64,000 nt of DNA from Nitrosopumilaceae archaeon. Lineage in GTDB: Archaea; Thermoproteota; Nitrososphaeria; Nitrososphaerales; Nitrosopumilaceae. A model generated the notes under the pieces. That model was not told the DNA's origin and did no database searches. It was given only the letters and a program-made list of their open reading frames with translations. This document shows, piece after piece, positions 15,539-25,510 of this stretch (position 1 is the stretch's first letter; each line of letters starts with the position of its first letter). The position numbers and the translations under genes are program-made. The stretch is taken from the NCBI GenBank assembly GCA_030041535.1, contig JASHNR010000058.1:1-64000 (forward strand), read 5' to 3'.

Positions 15539-16951
15539 TCAGTTCAAGTCCAATTCGCGCACGTCAACAAAATGGCCCTGAATTGATGCAGCAGCAGCCA
15601 TTACAGGACTAACAAGATGCGTCATACCACCAGAACCTTGCCTGCCTTCAAAGTTTCTATTAGAAGTACTAGCACATCTCTCACCAGCGGATAGAATATC
15701 TGGATTCATTCCAAGACACATACTGCATCCTGATTCTCGCCATTCATAACCTGCATCTTTGAAGATCCTGTCAAGACCTAGTTCTTCTGCTTGTTTCTTC
15801 ACATGTTGTGATCCCGGTACAATCATCGCCCTGACTTTTGGTGAGATTTTATTTCCTTTTACTATTTTTGCAGCCTCGATCAAATCTTCTAATCTAGAAT
15901 TTGTACAAGAACCAATGAAAACTCTGTCTAGCTCTATGTCGGTAATCAAAGTTCCTGGTTTGAGTCCCATGTATTGTAGGGCTTTGGTTGCAGCTTTTTC
16001 TTCCTCAGGGTTTCCTTTTGCATATTCTTCAGGAAATGGAACCGTGCCTGTAACATCAACAGTCATTGCAGGATTTGTTCCCCAGCTTACCTGAGGTGCA
16101 ATTGTATCTGCATGTAACGTGAAACTTTTGTCAAATCTTGCGTTACTATCAGTCTTCAAGTTTTCTCTCCAGTATTCTACCAATTTGTCGTAATTTTTGG
16201 GGATGTATCTTCTTCCTTTCAAATAATTAAACGTCTTTTCATCTGGAGCTACAAGGCCTGCTCTTGCACCTCCTTCAATTGACATATTGCATATGGTCAT
16301 CCTTTGTTCCATACTAAGTTCTGAGATTGCTTCCCCTCTATACTCAAAGATGGTACCTGTACCGCCAGCAGTACCAATCTGCCGTATTATTGAAAGTATA
16401 ATGTCTTTAGCAGTTATTGCACAAGGATTCTTTCGTTTTCCCTCCACCCTAATTTCAAATGTCTTTGGTTTTTCCATCCATATACATTGAGTCGCCAATA
16501 CATGTTCTACGTCACTTGTTCCAATTCCAAAGGCAAGCGCACCAAAAGCTCCATGAGTCGAAGTGTGGCTATCACCACAAACTATTGTTGTTCCAGGCAA
16601 TGTGATTCCAAGTTCAGGACCTATGACATGAACTATGCCCTGATTTGGACTGTTAATGTCGAAAAGCTCAATTCCAAACTCTTTGCAATTTCTTTCAAGT
16701 GTCTTCATCTGCATTGCAGAAGTTTGGTCTAATATGGGCAATGACCTATTGCTTGTTGGCACATTATGATCCATCGTTGCAAAAGTAAGATCTGTTCTTC
16801 GTACATTTCTCTTGTTCATACGTAATCCATCGAAAGCCTGGGGAGATGTAACCTCATGCACTAGGTGTCGGTCAACGTACAATAGAGAACGACCGTTTCC
16901 CTCTTCTACTACATGCGAATCCCAGATCTTTTCAAATAAGGTCTTTGCCAT
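15539..16951 (-). CDS. leuC: 3-isopropylmalate dehydratase large subunit, bacterial type
   Basis: LeuC holds the [4Fe-4S] cluster of isopropylmalate isomerase. The 470-aa protein has [12 protein letters not shown] at the N-terminus, [19 protein letters not shown], the first cluster Cys in [13 protein letters not shown] and the CxxC pair in [12 protein letters not shown]. The full-length bacterial form contrasts with the 420-aa archaeal form encoded just upstream (17499-18770). It forms a two-gene operon with LeuD. Confidence 0.94.
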   Translation of the reverse strand: MAKTLFEKIWDSHVVEEGNGRSLLYVDRHLVHEVTSPQAFDGLRMNKRNVRRTDLTFATMDHNVPTSNRSLPILDQTSAMQMKTLERNCKEFGIELFDINSPNQGIVHVIGPELGITLPGTTIVCGDSHTSTHGAFGALAFGIGTSDVEHVLATQCIWMEKPKTFEIRVEGKRKNPCAITAKDIILSIIRQIGTAGGTGTIFEYRGEAISELSMEQRMTICNMSIEGGARAGLVAPDEKTFNYLKGRRYIPKNYDKLVEYWRENLKTDSNARFDKSFTLHADTIAPQVSWGTNPAMTVDVTGTVPFPEEYAKGNPEEEKAATKALQYMGLKPGTLITDIELDRVFIGSCTNSRLEDLIEAAKIVKGNKISPKVRAMIVPGSQHVKKQAEELGLDRIFKDAGYEWRESGCSMCLGMNPDILSAGERCASTSNRNFEGRQGSGGMTHLVSPVMAAAASIQGHFVDVRELDLN

Positions 16952-17019
16952 CTAAATCATTCACATTCAAATCGGAGATATAATGGTATAACGAACAATT
17001 TGTTACAGGATGATATCAA

Positions 17020-17502
17020 CTATGGTTTGTAGTTGAACAGTCCGCCTGCTGCAATTATTTTTCCTATCAATTCTGGAAATGGCTTTATTTTGTAGGTCGT
17101 ATTTTTAGTTATATTCCTTATTTCATTTTTAGATGTTTCAATCTCGAGTTGATCTCCTTCAGATATGTCCTTGTAGGTGTCTTCTTCTATCTCAATAGGT
17201 AGCAAGAATGCACCATCTACTGCATTTCTATAGAATATTCTTGCAAAGGATAATGCAAGAACTGCTTTGACTCCAGAGTATGAAAGTGCTATTGGCGCAT
17301 GTTCCCTTGAGGATCCACAGCCAAAGTTTTTACCTGCAACTATGAAATCTCCAGGTTTTACTTTTTTATGAAAATCTTTGTCAATTCCCTCCATGGCATG
17401 CTTTGCAAGCTCATTGTAATCATGAATTTTTAGGTACGGTCCTGGTAAGATTACGTCGGTATCAATGTTGTCTCTTTCATATTTTATTACTGAGCCTTTC
17501 AT
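17020..17502 (-). CDS. Aconitase-superfamily small subunit, archaeal LeuD/HacB type
   Basis: This is the 160-aa swivel-domain subunit of an archaeal isopropylmalate dehydratase or homoaconitase. It shows YERDNIDTDVILPGPYLKI and the KNFGCGSSREHAPIALSYSG motif. The substrate loop reads YLKI; in Methanocaldococcus, YLRT marks isopropylmalate and YLVT homoaconitate enzymes, so this loop decides neither. It overlaps its large subunit by 4 nt. Since a complete bacterial LeuCD lies next door, homoaconitase (lysine by the aminoadipate route) is a reasonable alternative, but this is inference. Confidence 0.85.
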   Translation of the reverse strand: MKGSVIKYERDNIDTDVILPGPYLKIHDYNELAKHAMEGIDKDFHKKVKPGDFIVAGKNFGCGSSREHAPIALSYSGVKAVLALSFARIFYRNAVDGAFLLPIEIEEDTYKDISEGDQLEIETSKNEIRNITKNTTYKIKPFPELIGKIIAAGGLFNYKP

Positions 17503-18770
17503 TTAATGTCCCTCGGGTCTGTGATTTTTCCTGCGATTGCCGATGCGGCTGCAACAAGTGGAGAAGCAAGATATGTCTTTGATTCAACATGTCCCATTCT
17601 TCCTGGGAAATTTCTATTTGTGGTGCTGATGCATACCTCATCTTTTGCCAAGACCCCCATATGCGCACCACAGCAAGCACCACATGTTGGAGGACCCACC
17701 ATTGCTCCTGCATCCATGAAAATCTTTACAAGTCCTTCATCCATTGCCTTTCTGAAGATGGATATCGCTGCAGGAAGTATTTCAGTTCTAATCTTTACTG
17801 TTCTTCCTTTGAAGATTTTTGCAACAGCTCTCAAGTCCTCAAGTTTTGCGCCAGTGCATGATCCAATGTATGCCTTGTCAAGTGATACAGATGATAATTC
17901 TCGTGCAATTGTAATATTTTCTGGTGAGAACGGTTTGGCTACGATTGGATCAAGTTCAGATGCCTCATATTCGTGGATTTTTTCATATTGAGCATCAGGA
18001 TCTCCGTGAACCTCACTGTAATTTGTAGCTCCTCGCTGTGCAAGATAGTCACGTAGCTTTTGATCTGGTTCAATTATTCCACTTTTTGCTCCAGCTTCTG
18101 TAGTCATGTTAGTTAGGGTCAACCTTTCCTCAACAGACATTTCAGATACCCCCGATCCTCCAAATTGCATTGTCTTGTATGCACCACCATCGGTACCAAT
18201 GTCCCCAATTATTTTCAATATCAAGTCCTTTGCCATTACATAGTCAGGCAATTTTCCATTTATCTTAAAGTATATTGTCTCTGGAACCTTAAACCAGATC
18301 TTTCCATTCAATAGAACATATGCTACATCAGTATGTCCTAGCCCTGCTGCAAATGCACCTAACGCTCCAGTGGTATTTGTATGTGAATCACCTCCAACAT
18401 AGACTTCGCCTGGTAAAACCATTGCCTCTTCATGAGAAAGCGTATGACAGATCCCATACTGACCCATGCCATATTTGAAATGCTTTTCTACACCATATTC
18501 TTTTGTAAATTGCGTCAGCAATACCACGTTTTGAGCAGATATTTTGTCAGCTGCAGGTACAAAATGGTCCTCTGCAACCCATACTTTTTCTGGGTTCCAT
18601 AATTTTTCAATCTTCATTCCAGTCTTCTTTAATTTCTCAAATACAGCTATTACTCCTGGTCCTGATACATCGTGCATCATTACTTTGTCTACATTAGCAA
18701 ATATAACATCATCAGGCGAGACTTTGGTTTTTCCTGATGCTCTAGCCAGAATCTTTTCAGTAATATTCAA
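17499..18770 (-). CDS. Aconitase-superfamily large subunit, archaeal LeuC/HacA type
   Basis: This is the Fe-S subunit partner of the protein above, about 423 aa. It shows GDSHTNTTGALGAFAAGLGHTD, the cluster ligand in YIGSCTGAKLEDL and the pair in GPPTCGACCGAHMG. It belongs to the archaeal isopropylmalate/homoaconitate group. I chose the TTG at 18770 (NITEKILARASGK) because the family begins with that sequence; a GTG at 18782 extends it by four residues. Substrate is open between isopropylmalate and homoaconitate. Confidence 0.87.
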   Translation of the reverse strand: MNITEKILARASGKTKVSPDDVIFANVDKVMMHDVSGPGVIAVFEKLKKTGMKIEKLWNPEKVWVAEDHFVPAADKISAQNVVLLTQFTKEYGVEKHFKYGMGQYGICHTLSHEEAMVLPGEVYVGGDSHTNTTGALGAFAAGLGHTDVAYVLLNGKIWFKVPETIYFKINGKLPDYVMAKDLILKIIGDIGTDGGAYKTMQFGGSGVSEMSVEERLTLTNMTTEAGAKSGIIEPDQKLRDYLAQRGATNYSEVHGDPDAQYEKIHEYEASELDPIVAKPFSPENITIARELSSVSLDKAYIGSCTGAKLEDLRAVAKIFKGRTVKIRTEILPAAISIFRKAMDEGLVKIFMDAGAMVGPPTCGACCGAHMGVLAKDEVCISTTNRNFPGRMGHVESKTYLASPLVAAASAIAGKITDPRDIK

Positions 18771-18860
18771 CAAAAGAAACACCCTTTTTAGAAATTAAAA
18801 TGTTTGCAGAAAAGAGTAGTCTCCAAAGATTTACATCCCTTGAAAATCATCTAAAAAAGA

Positions 18861-19490
18861 TTGGTTTCGAAACTTTTGAAATTATCAGCTTTTTTTATAC
18901 TTGTATCACTATTCCAGCATGCGGTTTATGCACAGGAAGAATCTGCACCACAGACCAGATTATCAAGCAAAGGATTAGCATTCGTTAATCTCTCAACCTC
19001 TCCGGCAAATCCTGTTACAGGTCAACTCACCGTTATGCTCATCCAGTTTATAGATCCACAGAGTAAAGTTCTACGTGGAGACATTTACTACAAGTTTATC
19101 ATAAAAAATGGAACAAGCCAATTTCTCATATTGCCAGGAGGGTCAACAATTACAGGAAAGGCTGGAATACCATACCAGTTTGAGAAACCGGGAAGTTATC
19201 AAGTAGAAATTGACCTAAATGATACTGCTTTCTCGACAGACAATTCGACATCACTTGATGAGGTTACATTCCCAATTTATGTATCTCAAGGAGAACTGCA
19301 ACCAACAAACCAGACCGTTTTCAACACAACGTCTGAGAGCAGTCCTAAGATCAATATTGACACTACCAACAATGACAATAGCCAACTCTTGGTCTATGGC
19401 GCACTTGCCGCTATTGCCATAGGTCTAGCTGTGTTCATATTGAGAAGAAAGACCATCCCAAAGCGCAAAAAATCAAGCATGTCGGAATAA
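18861..19490 (+). CDS. Secreted, membrane-anchored protein of unknown function
   Basis: This 209-aa protein has a signal peptide (about 1-24, ending VYAQ), a beta-rich extracellular domain (about 40-140) with Asn-Gly and Asn-Ser/Thr sites, a Ser/Thr/Asn-rich stalk (about 145-180) and a C-terminal membrane helix (LVYGALAAIAIGLAVFIL) followed by basic residues. The topology is an outward-facing type I anchor. I do not recognise the extracellular domain; it resembles the small Ig-like domains common on the thaumarchaeal cell surface. The start is TTG. It is followed 51 nt later by CofE, with no evident functional link. Confidence 0.72.
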   Translation: MVSKLLKLSAFFILVSLFQHAVYAQEESAPQTRLSSKGLAFVNLSTSPANPVTGQLTVMLIQFIDPQSKVLRGDIYYKFIIKNGTSQFLILPGGSTITGKAGIPYQFEKPGSYQVEIDLNDTAFSTDNSTSLDEVTFPIYVSQGELQPTNQTVFNTTSESSPKINIDTTNNDNSQLLVYGALAAIAIGLAVFILRRKTIPKRKKSSMSE

Positions 19491-19541
19491 TAATTCCACA
19501 TTTGCAGAACGCTAAATAGTAAATTCAGTTATGAGATATCC

Positions 19542-20312
19542 ATGTCGCTTTCAGTATTTTCAATAAAATCCTTGCCAAAGACTGATAGATTTGATCTGTT
19601 CGAGAGTCTAAAATCAGATCTTGAAGTCGAGGGATTAAAACCTCAAAATGGAGATGTTGTTGTAATATCAAGCAAATATGTTGCAAATTCCCAAGGAAGA
19701 GTAATAAAGTATGATAAAGTGTTTCCGTCTTTGGAGGCTGGCACTATTGCATCAAAGTTCCACATTAAACCAAAAATAGCCGAGATAATTCTAAGAGAAT
19801 CAGATGTGATTTTTGGCGGCATTCCAGGATTTGTCATAACATCGTCAGATTACATCATGGCGCCAAATGCAGGCATAGACAAATCCAATGCAAAAAAGGG
19901 AGATGTTGTATTATACCCAATTGATCCTTATGTCGTGTCAGAACAGCTAAGGCGCAAATTTCTACTAACATATCACGTTCATGTCGGAATAATCATAATA
20001 GACAGTAGATTGATGCCGGCTAGGGCAGGAACTGTAGGCGTTGCAATTGCGTGTTCCGGAATAGAACCATTATCAGATCTTAGAGGTCAAAAAGACTTGT
20101 ATGGAAATCCACTCAAAGTTACATTTCAAGCTGTAGCCGATGACCTAGCATCTATTGCAAATCTCAAGATGGGAGAAGGGGCAGAAGCTATTCCTGCCGC
20201 ACTCATCAGAGAATCTGGTGCCACACTCACAGATAGAAGAATCCAAGAGAATGAAATGGCCATCTCATATGATCAGTGTGTGTATGTTCGTGGACTAGGA
20301 ACAAGAATCTGA
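19542..20312 (+). CDS. cofE: Coenzyme F420-0:L-glutamate ligase
   Basis: CofE adds gamma-linked glutamates to F420-0 using GTP, the last step of coenzyme F420 synthesis. The 256-aa protein shows NGDVVVISSKYVANSQGR near 36-53, GIIIIDSRLMPARAGTVGVAIACSG near 150-174 and QKDLYGNPLKVTFQAVADDLAS near 184-205, all characteristic. Its presence implies F420-dependent redox enzymes elsewhere in the genome. It is the archaeal stand-alone form without the bacterial FMN-reductase-like C-terminal domain. Confidence 0.92.
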   Translation: MSLSVFSIKSLPKTDRFDLFESLKSDLEVEGLKPQNGDVVVISSKYVANSQGRVIKYDKVFPSLEAGTIASKFHIKPKIAEIILRESDVIFGGIPGFVITSSDYIMAPNAGIDKSNAKKGDVVLYPIDPYVVSEQLRRKFLLTYHVHVGIIIIDSRLMPARAGTVGVAIACSGIEPLSDLRGQKDLYGNPLKVTFQAVADDLASIANLKMGEGAEAIPAALIRESGATLTDRRIQENEMAISYDQCVYVRGLGTRI

Positions 20313-20353
20313 TGCAACCATAGTTTTAATAGAGCTAGATTTGACGGCAGCAT

Positions 20354-20905
20354 ATGGTGGAATTCTTCACCCGGTATCCAAAGACAGTATCGCTCCTAAA
20401 TGGAATGAGCGAGATGGTAAAAGTGGATAAAAACGGAGTAGAGCAGCTCACCATTGTTGTAAGGAAAAGCGTTGATGATCTGCTAAAGATCTTTGCTCAC
20501 GAGGGTTTCACTCATGTCAAGTTTGAGCACAAGCAGACACTGCAGATAGGTCACGGCCTTTCACTGAAGCTGAAAAAACCCTGGGAGATGCATGTCAGGT
20601 TGCTGGAAATGAAAAAAGGCCTGGTGGCAATCCAGGCTGAAGTCGAGGTTTCACGGGACTATTTGCAGCACCTCTTTTGCCAGCGGACGCCGGTCTTGTA
20701 CGAGATAGAGTCTCTTCTCAAGAAGCATCAAATTGAATACAAAATATGGAATGAGAGAATAAGAAAGTACGTCAAAGCAATTGTTGACAATTACAAGGTT
20801 CAGCTTAAGACCCCAAGCTTTCCAGTTTTGGCTTGGAAGCCAATGGTATTTTTCATAGGAGCGACAGGCGTCCTATACCTCTTCAAATACCTCCTGACAA
20901 TCTAG
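20354..20905 (+). CDS. Hypothetical protein with C-terminal membrane helix
   Basis: I do not recognise this 183-aa protein. Residues 1-155 look soluble and mixed alpha/beta with many Lys, Val and Leu. The last 20 residues or so (MVFFIGATGVLYLFKYLLTI) form one hydrophobic helix ending at the C-terminus, as in tail-anchored proteins. The middle of the gene is unusually GC-rich: positions 20581-20700 are 64 of 120 G+C by my count, while 20701-20760 is 20 of 60. It starts 41 nt after CofE and is followed by two more unknown genes on the same strand. Confidence 0.65.
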   Translation: MVEFFTRYPKTVSLLNGMSEMVKVDKNGVEQLTIVVRKSVDDLLKIFAHEGFTHVKFEHKQTLQIGHGLSLKLKKPWEMHVRLLEMKKGLVAIQAEVEVSRDYLQHLFCQRTPVLYEIESLLKKHQIEYKIWNERIRKYVKAIVDNYKVQLKTPSFPVLAWKPMVFFIGATGVLYLFKYLLTI

Positions 20906-20975
20906 AGTTCCCCATAAAATAGGATAATTATCTCACAGGTTCAAATCTTAAATCAATCCTCTACCTAGATAATAC

Positions 20976-21431
20976 ATGGCAATGTCATGGTATGACAGCA
21001 GCCATCGACTAGATACACATGATCTAGAATACCTGAAAAAAGTCGAGTATCTATGGAATCATCTCTCCCAGCCACAAAAACTTGCCATATCATCATCGGT
21101 AACCAGCGATACACTAAGACAAGAAAACAGTAAACATTGCTTTATTGGAGAAGCGATCGGAGTAAAAAAGAGAAATATGGCTCCACATGACAATCCATTC
21201 GTATGCAAGGTTCTAGAATTTACCAAGATGGTATTTTTTGATGGTCCAAGTTACGACAATCTACTTGACAGAAAGATAACAAGAGAAGAAAAGGAGATTC
21301 TAAACGATATCTATTATGCAAAAATAGGAGATAGAGAACATCAATATGGAAGGGCAAACGAATTAATCAGATTCCATATCATCAATTATTCTCTCACCAT
21401 TAGAAATCTGCCAATTATGGGGCAAATTTAG
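20976..21431 (+). CDS. Hypothetical protein
   Basis: I do not recognise this 151-aa soluble protein. It is mostly helical, with several Tyr, His and Trp residues (MSWYDSSHRLDTHDLEYL, DREHQYGRANELIRFH). No metal-binding Cys cluster, signal peptide or membrane segment is visible. The ATG start is clear and the reading frame uses codons like its neighbours. It lies in a run of four unknown genes between CofE and the 2-oxoacid oxidoreductase. Confidence 0.6.
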   Translation: MAMSWYDSSHRLDTHDLEYLKKVEYLWNHLSQPQKLAISSSVTSDTLRQENSKHCFIGEAIGVKKRNMAPHDNPFVCKVLEFTKMVFFDGPSYDNLLDRKITREEKEILNDIYYAKIGDREHQYGRANELIRFHIINYSLTIRNLPIMGQI

Positions 21432-21508
21432 ACCAAATGAGTAGAAAATAGGATCTATTCCTAAAATGAGATTGAAACTTTAATTAGAATTTTTTAGAAT
21501 TACATGTA

Positions 21509-22042
21509 ATGAGCACATCCAAGCCTCCGCTTTCATTAAAATTCTATGGTGTATCCCCCTGGGAATTAGAAGTACTGTACAGCCTTCTTCACGGCTTGTT
21601 TCAAGTAGAAGAAGATTCACAAGAACAACCAGACGAAGATTTTACGACAATGATCGACATCATTTTTCCTCTTGCGTTCAATGATGCCTTCTTCAAATGG
21701 TTTGGAAATGCAAGATGGGACAAATTCAAGTCCATTCTAAAGGAGTTTAAAAGACGTAGGGGAGGAGGAAAAGCGCTGCGAGTTTACATAAAATTTGTTG
21801 GCAAGCCAAGCATAAAATTCATACTAGATCTAGACGATAAAAGTTTGTTTGATTCTGCCATGGAGAAGACAAACTTTGTTTTAGAGCTTCTTCCTTATCA
21901 TCTTGACCCACGCAAGATACCTGCTAATATCACAGAAATTGTATACAAGTTTGATGACAGAAAAAGTAGATGGAATATTGATTCAGCTGTATCAGAAAAT
22001 GAAACTTACACGTTTTCACAAAACGAATGGAAAATTACTTGA
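21509..22042 (+). CDS. Hypothetical protein
   Basis: I do not recognise this 177-aa soluble acidic/basic protein. It has a helical N-terminal part with aromatic residues (SPWELEVLYSLLHGLF, NDAFFKWFGNARWDKF), a Lys/Arg stretch (KEFKRRRGGGKALRVYIKFVGKP) and a beta-rich C-terminal part with FILDLDDKSLF. Its end overlaps by 8 nt the end of the convergent unknown gene at 22035. No family or catalytic motif can be named. Confidence 0.6.
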   Translation: MSTSKPPLSLKFYGVSPWELEVLYSLLHGLFQVEEDSQEQPDEDFTTMIDIIFPLAFNDAFFKWFGNARWDKFKSILKEFKRRRGGGKALRVYIKFVGKPSIKFILDLDDKSLFDSAMEKTNFVLELLPYHLDPRKIPANITEIVYKFDDRKSRWNIDSAVSENETYTFSQNEWKIT

Positions 22043-22469
22043 TTTCTTTTTCTAAAGGCTCGAGTAAAGAATTCAATTCACGATATTTTTTTTCTATAAA
22101 ATCTAGAGACTCTTCAAGCTTCTTTGATTTACCATATTTGTATCTGATAAGTTCTCTGTGTCTCCAGAAATTTTTTCCTTCACCAACTGATATGGTACTA
22201 AAATAATCTGGACTTTTCAGGTTATCAGGAAGTTTGATATTGTAAGGAAAGAGAAATTCTGCCATAAACCACTCATCACCATCAGGATAATCAGAACCTG
22301 TCTCAATATCAAAGAAGAGATGAAGAAAATTTGTTTGCATGAGGCCATCATCTCTCATGGTGGGATGTTTTATACTTGATTTTTTAAAATCCAGGTTCAG
22401 AAGGCTAGGCTCGAAGTATCCCTTGATAATTGATTTGCGGAATATCTTGTTAACTTCCTCTAAATTCAA
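22035..22469 (-). CDS. Hypothetical protein
   Basis: I do not recognise this 144-aa soluble protein. The middle is rich in aromatic and acidic residues (FFDIETGSDYPDGDEWFMAEFLFPYNI), and the C-terminal 45 residues form a long charged helix (KKLEESLDFIEKKYRELNSLLEPLEKEIK). It has an ATG start and is convergent with the gene at 21509, overlapping it by 8 nt. About 120 nt of AT-rich sequence separate it from the downstream-lying oxidoreductase genes. Confidence 0.6.
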   Translation of the reverse strand: MNLEEVNKIFRKSIIKGYFEPSLLNLDFKKSSIKHPTMRDDGLMQTNFLHLFFDIETGSDYPDGDEWFMAEFLFPYNIKLPDNLKSPDYFSTISVGEGKNFWRHRELIRYKYGKSKKLEESLDFIEKKYRELNSLLEPLEKEIK

Positions 22470-22589
22470 TGTAGAACTACTCTTCTGTTCATCATGCTAA
22501 TAACTTATATCATTGTCGTTAATGGGATTTAACAATAGGTCATTAGTGTCAAGAATATGCTGATTATTATTTACAGGAAAAAACTTGCC

Positions 22590-23555
22590 TTAGATTTGAA
22601 GTGAATCAAGAATTTTTGAAATATCTGTTATGGATTTGCCATTTGACGAAATTTCTTGATATGCAGGAGGGTTTTCAAGATAGTTCGGAATTCTATCCCC
22701 TATTCTTTCATCATATGGGGCAATCATCTCATTTTTGTAAAATATTCCAGTTGGAATTTTTGAGTCCCATTCATTTGATTTTATGAGAGCTTGTGTTAAC
22801 TTTTCATTTTCTTCTTCTGGTGAATCTATGTGCACAACTGGATCATACCCAGTATCCTCCAACTTGTAAATTCGTGGACGTGGTTTCTTTGTTATTTCGT
22901 CAAGATTATCCATTCCTGCAAACCAGTCTCTTGTGTTAATGTCATTATACGTAGGGCATGGTTGTAAGACATCAAGGAAAGAAAGTCCTCTGTGTTTTAT
23001 TGCTGCAACAATTAGATCTTTTAGCTGTCTAACATCGTACGCATATCCTCGTGCGACAAATGTAAAACCGCTTGCTATTGCCAATGCAATTGGATTTACA
23101 GATTGGTTTACATTTGGTTCTGGAAGTGATTTTGTTTTCAAGCCAAGCTTAAGAGTTGGAGAAGCTTGTCCTTTTGTCAAGCCATAGACTCCGTTATTGA
23201 ATATAATATAGGTCATGTCCACATTTCTTCTTCCTGCTGCCACAAAATGTCCAGCACCAATACCCAGTCCATCGCCATCACCACCTGCTGCAACTATTGT
23301 CATTTCTGGATTTGCAAGCTTGGCGCCCTGTGCAAAAGTCATTACTCTTCCGTGTAATGTGTGCACGCCATAGACATTCACGTAATGGGACGTCTTGCCA
23401 GAACATCCTACTCCTGAAAAGATCGCAGCCTTGTGACGCGGTATTGCCAATTCTGCAAGTGCCATTTGAATAGCACTAACAATTCCAAAATCACCACAGC
23501 CGGGGCACCAGTCATTGTGCACCTCTGTTTTGTAATCTGATAAATTAGACGCCAT
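22590..23555 (-). CDS. 2-oxoacid:ferredoxin oxidoreductase subunit beta
   Basis: The beta subunit binds thiamine diphosphate and a [4Fe-4S] cluster and, with the alpha chain, interconverts a 2-oxoacid and acyl-CoA using ferredoxin. It shows [12 protein letters not shown] near the N-terminus, the ThDP motif [14 protein letters not shown] and [16 protein letters not shown] chose the ATG at 23555 ([12 protein letters not shown]), which overlaps the alpha stop by 11 nt; the longer frame would add 11 unlikely residues. The substrate (2-oxoglutarate or pyruvate) cannot be decided from sequence; many archaeal two-subunit enzymes have broad specificity. Confidence 0.92.
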   Translation of the reverse strand: MASNLSDYKTEVHNDWCPGCGDFGIVSAIQMALAELAIPRHKAAIFSGVGCSGKTSHYVNVYGVHTLHGRVMTFAQGAKLANPEMTIVAAGGDGDGLGIGAGHFVAAGRRNVDMTYIIFNNGVYGLTKGQASPTLKLGLKTKSLPEPNVNQSVNPIALAIASGFTFVARGYAYDVRQLKDLIVAAIKHRGLSFLDVLQPCPTYNDINTRDWFAGMDNLDEITKKPRPRIYKLEDTGYDPVVHIDSPEEENEKLTQALIKSNEWDSKIPTGIFYKNEMIAPYDERIGDRIPNYLENPPAYQEISSNGKSITDISKILDSLQI

Positions 23556-25455
23556 ATGATAACACCTGTCTTTTCTCAGCCTTTCCATCTATTATTTTTT
23601 TAATTGACTCATACAATTCAGTACATGTCATTGCTCTTCCAGTATACTTGAGTATATAATAATCAACTTTACGGTCCAAGTTTTCATTTAGTAGTGTTCC
23701 TAGTTGAGCAGAATAATTTGCTTCTACATCTATTATGGTTTTGACATCTTTTAGCAAAGATTTGACATAATCTTGTGGGAATGGATGTAGTAGCTTTACT
23801 TGCACAAACCCAACATTATAGTTGTCTTTTTTCAGCATTTCAATTGCATCAAGAATTGGCCCTTTGGTAGATCCCCAGCTTACAAGACAAAAGTCAGAAA
23901 TTCCATGATTTACTACTTGATCTTCCTTTGGAATTGTTTCCAAAGCAACCTCAATCTTCTTTGCTCTCTTATCCATCTTGTACATTCTATTCACTGGATC
24001 TTCTGAGATGTGGCCTTGTTCGTCGCTTTCGTCTCCTGTATTCCAAAATATACCATTTTCAAGTCCTAGTTTAGATCGTGGGGATATCCCATCTTCAGAG
24101 GGGGTAAAGCGCTTGTAATTATCATCGTTAATTTTTTCTAAGAGTTTACCTCGTTCAATAGTGATCTTTGTTGGATCAAATCTTTTTACAGTTGCAACAG
24201 TACTTGCAATGAATTTATCCATCATGTGAATTACAGGCATTTGAAATGTTTCTGCAAAATTGAAACATTCTGCTGCATCATAAAATCCCTCTTCAATGTC
24301 ACCTGATGCATAAACAATCCTAGGAAAATCACCATGACCTGCATATATTGCAAAGAGTAAATCGTCTTGCCCATGTCTTGTAGGAAGTCCTGTTGAAGGA
24401 CCACTTCTTTGGTACAGTGTAACTACAATTGGTACTTCGTTTATTCCAGCCCAACCAAGCGCTTCTGCCATGAGAGAAAACCCAGGACCTGATGTGCTAG
24501 TTGCAGCCCTTGCACCTGTCAGTGCGGCCCCAATTAGCATACCTATTGCTGAAATCTCATCTTCTGTCTGTACTATTATAGTAGAACCAGGCCTATTATT
24601 TTCAACATCAAATGTTTCATTTGATTCCAAAAATACGCTCTCATCTGACGCCGGTGTAATTGGATAGTATGATTGAAACCTGCATCCTGCTGCCAATTTT
24701 CCAAGACCTGTAGATTGGAAACCTTGTACTAGAATAACATCGGAATTGCTTTGAATTGGAGATAGATGATATTTGAATTTCTGATATTTGGCTGTTGCAT
24801 AATTATATGCATAATTTGCGGCATGTTTATTCATCTCTGCAATCTTTGGCTTACTTGAAAAGATCTTTTCCACAGATCGTAACAAAGTGTCAGGTGGCAA
24901 ACCCAACAATCCGATGGATACAGATACTGATAACACATTTAGCATTCGAAACATTCCTCGAATAGTAGGATTATTCATCTCTTCTGCAAGAGTAGAAAGT
25001 ATTGTCTTAAAGGATATAGGATACAGAGTTACTCCCCTTTCTTTTGCTACCTCTAGTGCTCCCTGAATAGTCAATGGTTTATTCTTTGATGAAAGATGTT
25101 TCTCTAATCTTTCTTTGAATGGTTTGTCAAGGGTTGGTATTTCATCAGTCTTAACCTGCTCAAGATCAGACTCGTAGACAATAGCACCGTCGTCATGTAC
25201 ATCATCTACATGTCTAAACAGAGTTTCTGCGTCAAATGCAGCAAGCATTGTAATTCCAATAACATTAGAACGGATCTCTTTATCAGAGACTCTTACCCCA
25301 AAATAGCTATGCTCTCCCTTGATATTAGAATAATATTCTCTTTTTCCAAAAATTTTCAGACCACATCCAGCACATGCACCAGCAAAGATATTAGCTGCAG
25401 ATTCAACCCCGCCTCCCTGCGGGCCGCCTATGACCCATGTTAAATCTAAAGCCAC
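23545..25455 (-). CDS. 2-oxoacid:ferredoxin oxidoreductase subunit alpha (gamma-alpha fusion)
   Basis: This 636-aa chain fuses the gamma domain (about 1-190: [19 protein letters not shown]) to the alpha domain (about 210-636) with [17 protein letters not shown], the conserved YPITP motif that contacts substrate in this family. The two-subunit architecture with no separate delta ferredoxin subunit matches the crenarchaeal (Sulfolobus-type) enzymes. It is the first gene of the pair. In autotrophic ammonia-oxidising archaea it would link the TCA branch to acetyl- or succinyl-CoA; that role is inferred. Confidence 0.93.
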   Translation of the reverse strand: MALDLTWVIGGPQGGGVESAANIFAGACAGCGLKIFGKREYYSNIKGEHSYFGVRVSDKEIRSNVIGITMLAAFDAETLFRHVDDVHDDGAIVYESDLEQVKTDEIPTLDKPFKERLEKHLSSKNKPLTIQGALEVAKERGVTLYPISFKTILSTLAEEMNNPTIRGMFRMLNVLSVSVSIGLLGLPPDTLLRSVEKIFSSKPKIAEMNKHAANYAYNYATAKYQKFKYHLSPIQSNSDVILVQGFQSTGLGKLAAGCRFQSYYPITPASDESVFLESNETFDVENNRPGSTIIVQTEDEISAIGMLIGAALTGARAATSTSGPGFSLMAEALGWAGINEVPIVVTLYQRSGPSTGLPTRHGQDDLLFAIYAGHGDFPRIVYASGDIEEGFYDAAECFNFAETFQMPVIHMMDKFIASTVATVKRFDPTKITIERGKLLEKINDDNYKRFTPSEDGISPRSKLGLENGIFWNTGDESDEQGHISEDPVNRMYKMDKRAKKIEVALETIPKEDQVVNHGISDFCLVSWGSTKGPILDAIEMLKKDNYNVGFVQVKLLHPFPQDYVKSLLKDVKTIIDVEANYSAQLGTLLNENLDRKVDYYILKYTGRAMTCTELYESIKKIIDGKAEKRQVLSYGV

Positions 25456-25510
25456 GCCGAGTCTAAACGGCCATCAAATATTAATAATGCTATAATTCCT
25501 ATTTTCCGAC

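Noticed and set aside
18800-18988. 62-codon plus-strand frame with cysteines before the secreted protein
   Set aside because: It overlaps the signal-peptide gene at 18861 in another frame, and the cysteines come from the antisense-like reading of the signal peptide region.
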